From positions 1-18,810 of the forward strand of contig CAVFUK010000030.1 in assembly GCA_963625535.1 (NCBI GenBank): 18,810 nucleotides of DNA, in the 5' to 3' direction. Below, piece by piece: positions 14,912 through 18,810 of the stretch (positions are counted from its first letter, which is position 1; each line of letters starts with the position of its first letter). The notes beneath the pieces were generated by a model. That model was not told where the DNA came from. It saw only the letters and a program-made list of their open reading frames with translations, and did not search any database. Source of the stretch: Phocaeicola_A sp963625535 (lineage in GTDB: Bacteria > Bacteroidota > Bacteroidia > Bacteroidales > Bacteroidaceae). Both the position numbers and the translations under genes were made by a program.

Positions 14912-16591
14912 ATGTATTCAGATAAAAGGAATATACTTCAATTGGCTGCGCTGCTCAAAGCACACGGCATCCACAAGATGGTGCTCTGCCCCGGTGTGCG
15001 CAATGCGGCAATCGTGCAGACACTCTCCAACATAGATTCGTTCCACTGCTATGCCATGACGGATGTGCGCAGTGCGGGGTTCTTTGCCATCGGCCTCTCG
15101 ATGCAAGGAGGGGGCACGGCGGTCGTCTGCTGCGACGCGGGAGCCTCGCTGGCCAACCTCTACCCTGCCGTGGCGGAAGCCGCCCGTCAACAGATACCGC
15201 TCATCATCGTGTCGGCGGACCAGCCCACCCTCTGCAACGGGACGGTAGAGTCCTACTCAATACCTCAGGAGCGTTTGTTCGGCGAGCTCGTCAAGCTGTC
15301 CGTCACCCTGCCCGACGTACGGACGGACGAGGAAGAGTTGCATTGCAACCGGATGATCAACGAGGCCATACTGGAGACCCATCACCACGGCAACGGGCCG
15401 GTGCACATCAACGTGCCGGTGGCAGAGCCCATGTATCGGTTCACCGCCAAGGAGCTGCCCGACGTGCGGACCATCACCCGCTACCAAGGACTCAGCCTCT
15501 ACGACCGCGACTACAACGACCTGATAGACCGACTGAACAAACACAACCGCCGCATGGTGGTGGCCGGACAGATGAGCCTCATCTACCTCTACGACAAGCA
15601 GTATGAGAAGCCCCTGGCCAAGCAGTTCGTGTGGCTGACAGAACACCTGGGGAACAAGACCGTACCGGGTACGCCGATACGCAACTTCGACTCGGCCATC
15701 AGTTCCATGAGCGAGGACCGCCTCATCACCATGAAGCCGGACCTGCTCATCACATTCGGCGGACAGGTGGTGTCGAAGCAGCTGAAGAAGTATTTCAAGA
15801 ACTACCCACCCAAAGAGCATTGGCATGTGTCGCAGGACGGCAAGCTGACCGACCCCTTCGGCATACAGACCACGGTGATAGAGATGAACCCCTTCGAGTT
15901 CTTCGAGAAGGTGGTGCGTCTGATGGATGGGAAGCCGACCAACTTCCCGCTGGTGTGGGAAAACTATTGCAAGACCATCGTCGCCCCGTCGTTCCCCTAC
16001 ACACAGATGGCCGTCATCGGCAAGTTGATGCAGTCGCTGCCCGGTAACTGTGCCCTGCATCTGGCCAATGGCTCCGTGGTGCGCTATGCCCAGCTATTCC
16101 CCCTCGCGCCAGAGGTGGAGGTGTGCGGCAACCAAGGCACGGGCGGCATCGAAGGGTGTCTGTCCACCGCCATTGGCTATGCGACGGCTTCGGACAAGCT
16201 CAACTTTGTAGTGATTGGCGACCTCAGTTTCTTTGTGGATATGAATGCTCTGTGGTGTCAACACGTTCGTCCCAACCTGCGCATTCTGTTGCTCAACAAT
16301 GGCGGGGCGGAAGGATTTCACACCCTGCCCGGTATGGACAAGGGCAGCAACTCCATGCCCTACCTGACAGCCGGGCACCAGACATCTGCACGCGCCTGGG
16401 CCGAGGAGAGAGGCTTCACCTACCTCACCGTGAAAGACGGCAATGAGTTGAACGAGGTGATGCGGATGTTCACCGCCCCCGAGGAGAAGGACCGCCCGCT
16501 ACTGTTGGAGGCCTTCACCGACCAGGAGACCGACACCACGGAACTCCGAGCCAACTATCGTCGGCTGAAGGAAGAACACAAAGAGGAATAG
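14912..16591 (+). CDS. MenD-like ThDP-dependent protein with an altered active site
   Basis: A 559-residue, full-length homologue of MenD (SEPHCHC synthase of menaquinone synthesis). The start is the ATG at 14912 rather than the GTG two codons earlier, as MYSDKRNILQL is the usual Bacteroidales opening. The pyrophosphate-domain motif is kept: GDLSFF (436-441) and NN (462-463) for Mg2+/ThDP. The pyrimidine-domain and substrate residues are not. Aligned by eye to E. coli MenD: Ser32 is Val29 (CPGVRN), Glu55 is Val52 (TDVRSAG), Arg107 is Gln104 (SADQP), Gln118 is Tyr115, Ser391 is Gly387 and Arg413 is Gln408 (NQGTGG); Arg395 (R391) is kept. The usual TSGTA is DAGAS. The frame is intact and a promoter is present. 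No menF/B/C/E gene is nearby. It could be a repurposed enzyme or a pseudoenzyme; I would not name it menD without proof. Confidence 0.85.
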   Translation: MYSDKRNILQLAALLKAHGIHKMVLCPGVRNAAIVQTLSNIDSFHCYAMTDVRSAGFFAIGLSMQGGGTAVVCCDAGASLANLYPAVAEAARQQIPLIIVSADQPTLCNGTVESYSIPQERLFGELVKLSVTLPDVRTDEEELHCNRMINEAILETHHHGNGPVHINVPVAEPMYRFTAKELPDVRTITRYQGLSLYDRDYNDLIDRLNKHNRRMVVAGQMSLIYLYDKQYEKPLAKQFVWLTEHLGNKTVPGTPIRNFDSAISSMSEDRLITMKPDLLITFGGQVVSKQLKKYFKNYPPKEHWHVSQDGKLTDPFGIQTTVIEMNPFEFFEKVVRLMDGKPTNFPLVWENYCKTIVAPSFPYTQMAVIGKLMQSLPGNCALHLANGSVVRYAQLFPLAPEVEVCGNQGTGGIEGCLSTAIGYATASDKLNFVVIGDLSFFVDMNALWCQHVRPNLRILLLNNGGAEGFHTLPGMDKGSNSMPYLTAGHQTSARAWAEERGFTYLTVKDGNELNEVMRMFTAPEEKDRPLLLEAFTDQETDTTELRANYRRLKEEHKEE

Positions 16592-16808
16592 CCAGTCTTC
16601 CCTCCCCACCGACGTGGGATAAAGTAAACCTTCCGACATTTGGAGTGACTATATATAATAGGTATAGCGGTAAAAGGAATTGATGACGAGTGAAGTGTTT
16701 TAGTATGGCAACGCTACGGACGTGAAGTAAACTAGGAAGATGTCATCGTCAACGCCCCGAGTAAACGTACTGCATGTGACTCGAGCGAGGAATGGAAATG
16801 ACCGCCGT

Positions 16809-17513
16809 TCAGTCCTTCTGATTGCAGAGGTTCATCAAATGGCACGCCACTAGAGCGGCGGTCTCAGTGCGCAGGCGCGAGCGGCCGAGGCTGATTGGTA
16901 CGAAACCCTTCGACAAGGCCAGGGCGACTTCCTCTTCGCTGAAATCTCCCTCGGGACCGATAAGCACCAGAGCATCCTCGCCGGGCTTCAGGGCTTGGCG
17001 TAGAATCGATTTCTCACCTGGATGACAGTGGGCGATGAACTTCTGTCCCGTGAAGGGCTGAGCGATGAACTTTTGGAAGTCCATCATCTCGTTGAGCACC
17101 GGCTTGCGGGCCTTCAGCGACTGTTTCATAGCGGAGACTAGGATCTTGTCCACACGCTCCGTCTTCACCACACGACGCTCGGAGTAGCGGCAGTTGAGGA
17201 AGGTCAGCTCGTCGAAACCTATCTCCGTGGCCTTCTCGGCAAACCATTCCGTGCGGTCCATGTTCTTCGTGGGAGCCATGGCCAGATGCAAATGTCCACT
17301 CCACAGCGGCTCCTGCTCGGTGCGCTCGAGCACCGTCACACGGCAACGCTTACCGCTCACGCCGGCAATCTGTGCCTTATAGAAATAGCCCTTACCGTCG
17401 GTCAGCATCAGTTCGTCGCCTTGCTGCAGGCGCAACACACGCACGCAGTGGGCCGCCTCTTCCTCAGGCAACTCGTCCGTCGTCTCAATGTCCGGTGTAT
17501 AAAACAAGTTCAT
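16809..17513 (-). CDS. rsmE: 16S rRNA (uracil-1498-N3)-methyltransferase RsmE
   Basis: A 234-residue SPOUT-class enzyme that methylates N3 of U1498 in 16S rRNA with S-adenosylmethionine. An N-terminal PUA-like part contains HCVRVLRLQQGDELMLTDG (22-40). The SPOUT domain has FAEKATEIGFDEL (91-103), SERRVVK, AMKQSLKARKPVL (128-140) and the knot motifs LVLIGPEGDFSEEE (182-195) and SLGRSRLRTETAA (208-220). Length is normal (about 230-250). The ATG at 17513 is the natural start, with the family opening MNLFY. It is transcribed away from the DUF4842 gene and preceded by a long repeat-rich spacer. Not obviously in an operon. Confidence 0.96.
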   Translation of the reverse strand: MNLFYTPDIETTDELPEEEAAHCVRVLRLQQGDELMLTDGKGYFYKAQIAGVSGKRCRVTVLERTEQEPLWSGHLHLAMAPTKNMDRTEWFAEKATEIGFDELTFLNCRYSERRVVKTERVDKILVSAMKQSLKARKPVLNEMMDFQKFIAQPFTGQKFIAHCHPGEKSILRQALKPGEDALVLIGPEGDFSEEEVALALSKGFVPISLGRSRLRTETAALVACHLMNLCNQKD

Positions 17514-17542
17514 AAGTTCTTAGTCTTTAAATTAGCGTCTCA

Positions 17543-17565
17543 AGCCCGGGCTTCAGCCCGAGGCT
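17543..17565. repeat. REP-like GC-rich hairpin
   Basis: AGCC-CGGGC-TTCA-GCCCG-A-GGCT: a 9-bp stem with one bulged base and a four-base loop. It stands alone 30 bp upstream of rsmE. Similar AGCCCGGGC hairpins occur as repeated extragenic elements in many genomes, but no second copy is present in this window. Confidence 0.5.
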
Positions 17566-17622
17566 ACGATATGATTTCAACGTTTGTTTAACTCCACAGA
17601 GTTTAAAGGGGACCTAACAAGC

Positions 17623-17695
17623 CTCTTCGGGGAAATTCCGAATTGTCTTTTTCGATATTCCAATTCTCCGAACTAGTCTCTTCGGGTGGATTCCG
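17623..17695. repeat. Degenerate direct repeat, 55-bp spacing
   Basis: CTCTTCGGG followed by RATTCCGAAT occurs at 17623 and again at 17678, with an intermediate weaker ATTCTCCGAA. Only two clear copies remain. No target-site duplication or transposase is seen. Confidence 0.45.
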
Positions 17696-17708
17696 AATAA
17701 TTGACTTC

Positions 17709-17897
17709 TTAGGTTCCATTTATCCTCTGCGAGCGAAACGTTGACAAAAGTACACAATGTCGGGATAACGACCTAATTCCTGGCAGGGATTTCCACATGA
17801 CGCTCTCGTATATTCCTTTGTCCTTAGCTACGCGAATACAGTTTTGGGGGTTACTCAAGACTTTCATCAGACGGGCAAGGTCCTTGTCTGCCGACAA
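17709..17897 (-). CDS. Doubtful small ORF, possible gene fragment
   Basis: A 62-codon frame starting at TTG (17897), or 53 codons from an ATG near 17867. The first 40 residues (for example RLMKVLSNPQNCIRVAKDKG, IYESVMWKSLPGIRS) look protein-like, whereas the tail does not and overlaps a promoter-like box. Its TTG start lies inside the T-tract of the upstream terminator and no promoter is evident. I do not recognise it. It may be the remnant of a longer gene or a chance frame. Confidence 0.2.
   Translation of the reverse strand: MSADKDLARLMKVLSNPQNCIRVAKDKGIYESVMWKSLPGIRSLSRHCVLLSTFRSQRINGT
17745..17752 (-). promoter_or_regulatory. Possible -7 box (TACTTTTG) reading towards rsmE
   Basis: On the minus strand TACTTTTG matches TAnnTTTG. 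No TTG is seen 19-21 bp upstream. If used, transcription would begin near 17737 and leave a leader of about 225 nt with two hairpins before rsmE. It is the only matching box found between rsmE and the preceding terminator. Confidence 0.35.
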
Positions 17898-17931
17898 AAA
17901 AAAGGATGCGCCCTTTTTACGGAACGCACCC
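17896..17931 (-). terminator. Intrinsic terminator of the DUF4842 gene
   Basis: Read on the minus strand, GGGTGCG (17931-17925) pairs with CGCATCC (17910-17904), with one G-U pair, around a 14-nt loop, and is followed by eight T (17903-17896). It lies about 75 bp after the stop codon at 18007. Confidence 0.88.
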
Positions 17932-18006
17932 TTATCTATTTATGGAACAATTGAATTATTCGTTTGATGTCTGTCGGCGAAGGATTCGCCAGCACAAACG
18001 CTATGG

Positions 18007-18810
18007 TTACTGAGCGTCAGTGGCTGTTGAAGTCTTCGGGTACAGGTACCAGTCAGTATCCTTCTCACCATCGGACTCTACCCACGAAGCGTACTTCGTG
18101 TAGAACACGTTGATGGGAGTACCTTCGTCGGACGGAGTGAAGCTCTGAATCGGCAGGCTGATGGCGAACGGATAGTTGCCTTTAGCGTCGATGTACCAAG
18201 CGTCATCACGAGTGTTGCTCTTCTCTGCGTCTGCTTTCGAAGTGGCTTCATGTTTCGGCAAATGTACCTCGAGGCGGTTGTCGGCGTTACGCACATACTT
18301 ACTGATGACGAACGGATTGATCTCCTCGGAGAAGTTCGTCTTGCTCACGCCGCTGAAGGTACGAGTCACAGTGCACGATCCACCACGGGAAGCCATAGCA
18401 TCCTCGGTAACGATGACGCTGTTGGTCTCCGATTCCTTAACCATACTGTTAGAAGAGAAAGTTATCGAAGCACCGAAGTCAGGGTACTGCACAGCGAAGG
18501 CGTCGGTGTAAGTAGCGGCACCAGCAGGCTGTTTGAATGTGAACACATCCTCGATGGTCTTTATCTCATTGGCATTGTTACCGAAAGTGATAGCACGGCG
18601 ATGGCCTACGATTACGTCGTTCAAGTCGTAGTCGCCACCACTGGGCCACATATCCTCGAAAGCGTAAGTCTTGTAGGTGTACTCGGTCACCAGCATCTCC
18701 TTGTTCGTCTTGTCGATTACAGGGAGTCCATGGTCCTGAATCACATACTTAGGATCGCCGTTCACCACGAAGAGCACATCCTCGAAGGAGTTGTCGTCAC
18801 CATCCTCAAC
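18007..18810 (-). CDS. LruC domain (DUF4842) protein, 5' partial
   Basis: The frame is open through the right window edge; at least 267 residues are seen, beginning VEDGDDNSFEDVLFVVNGDP. The GTG at 18777 is in frame but within continuing family-like sequence, so it is not taken as a start. The motif AFEDMWPSGGDYDLNDVIVGHR is the signature of the LruC/DUF4842 domain of Bacteroidetes and related surface proteins. The later parts NRLEVHLPKHEATSK, NYPFAISLP and the closing W-x-E-S-D-G-E-K-D-TDWY also belong to it. The N-terminal half (often a signal peptide and repeated domains) is outside the window. These proteins are usually exported; no molecular role is established. The TGA at 18007 is followed by a clear terminator. 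Confidence 0.88.
   Translation of the reverse strand, partial: VEDGDDNSFEDVLFVVNGDPKYVIQDHGLPVIDKTNKEMLVTEYTYKTYAFEDMWPSGGDYDLNDVIVGHRRAITFGNNANEIKTIEDVFTFKQPAGAATYTDAFAVQYPDFGASITFSSNSMVKESETNSVIVTEDAMASRGGSCTVTRTFSGVSKTNFSEEINPFVISKYVRNADNRLEVHLPKHEATSKADAEKSNTRDDAWYIDAKGNYPFAISLPIQSFTPSDEGTPINVFYTKYASWVESDGEKDTDWYLYPKTSTATDAQ

Larger units (their letters stand above)
17514..18006. other. Repeat-rich intergenic region upstream of rsmE
   Basis: About 490 bp without a certain gene. In order from the rsmE start it has a REP-like hairpin (17543-17565), a hairpin TTAACTC / GAGTTTAA (17588-17606), a degenerate 55-bp-spaced repeat (17623 and 17678), a minus-strand TACTTTTG box (17745-17752), a doubtful small ORF (17709-17897) and the terminator of the DUF4842 gene (17896-17931). 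It resembles a decayed insertion site or an unusually long leader. Confidence 0.6.

Noticed and set aside
14912..16591. Pseudogene of menD
   Set aside because: The frame is intact over the normal length, the promoter is good, and changes cluster at active-site residues while the ThDP motif is kept, which is unlike random decay; a pseudoenzyme is still possible.

Overview
The window looks like chromosomal DNA from a member of the Bacteroidales (Bacteroides/Prevotella-like), moderately GC-rich. Support: several intergenic regions carry the Bacteroidetes -7 promoter box TAnnTTTG; secreted glycosidases, an LruC/DUF4842 surface-type protein and an AAA/DUF4143 ATPase are all typical of this order; Shine-Dalgarno sequences are weak or absent. 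The genus cannot be fixed from the sequence alone. No rRNA, tRNA, CRISPR array, IS element or phage structural gene was seen.

Layout. (1) 1-2025: the 3' part of a macro-like (phage Tk.4 / A1S_2505-type) protein, then an array of three direct repeats with an exact 33-bp period just upstream of a AAA_14/DUF4143 ATPase. (2) 2161-5729: divergent secreted enzymes, a GH29 alpha-L-fucosidase (-) and a right-handed beta-helix protein resembling GH141 (+), closed by a strong bidirectional terminator at 5834-5879. (3) 6035-9899: a GHMP sugar kinase resembling plant galacturonokinase more than galactokinase, overlapping a UDP-glucuronate 4-epimerase (both -), and a divergent Na+/solute symporter (+), with back-to-back promoters. 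Together these suggest uptake and activation of a uronic acid (GalA to GalA-1-P, with UDP-GalA/UDP-GlcA interconversion). (4) 9880-10476: the ribosome-assembly GTPase EngB/YsxC, overlapping the symporter by 20 bp. (5) 10477-10710: a convergent spacer with a G8/C8 hairpin and four tandem palindromes with an exact 22-bp period. (6) 10711-14739: a very large SNF2-family helicase (-). (7) 14912-16591: an intact MenD homologue in which most of the known MenD catalytic and substrate residues are replaced, including the ThDP-activating glutamate (now Val), while the ThDP/Mg2+ motif is kept; no other men genes are nearby. (8) 16809-17513: the 16S rRNA methyltransferase RsmE (-), preceded by about 500 bp of repeats, hairpins and a doubtful small ORF. 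(9) 18007 to the window end: the C-terminal part of an LruC/DUF4842 protein (-) with a clear intrinsic terminator.

The most interesting items are the MenD-like protein with a rebuilt active site, the galacturonokinase-like/UDP-GlcA-epimerase/symporter module that would probably be annotated as galactose metabolism, and the two exactly phased repeat arrays (33 bp and 22 bp). I found no convincing new defence or mobile system.
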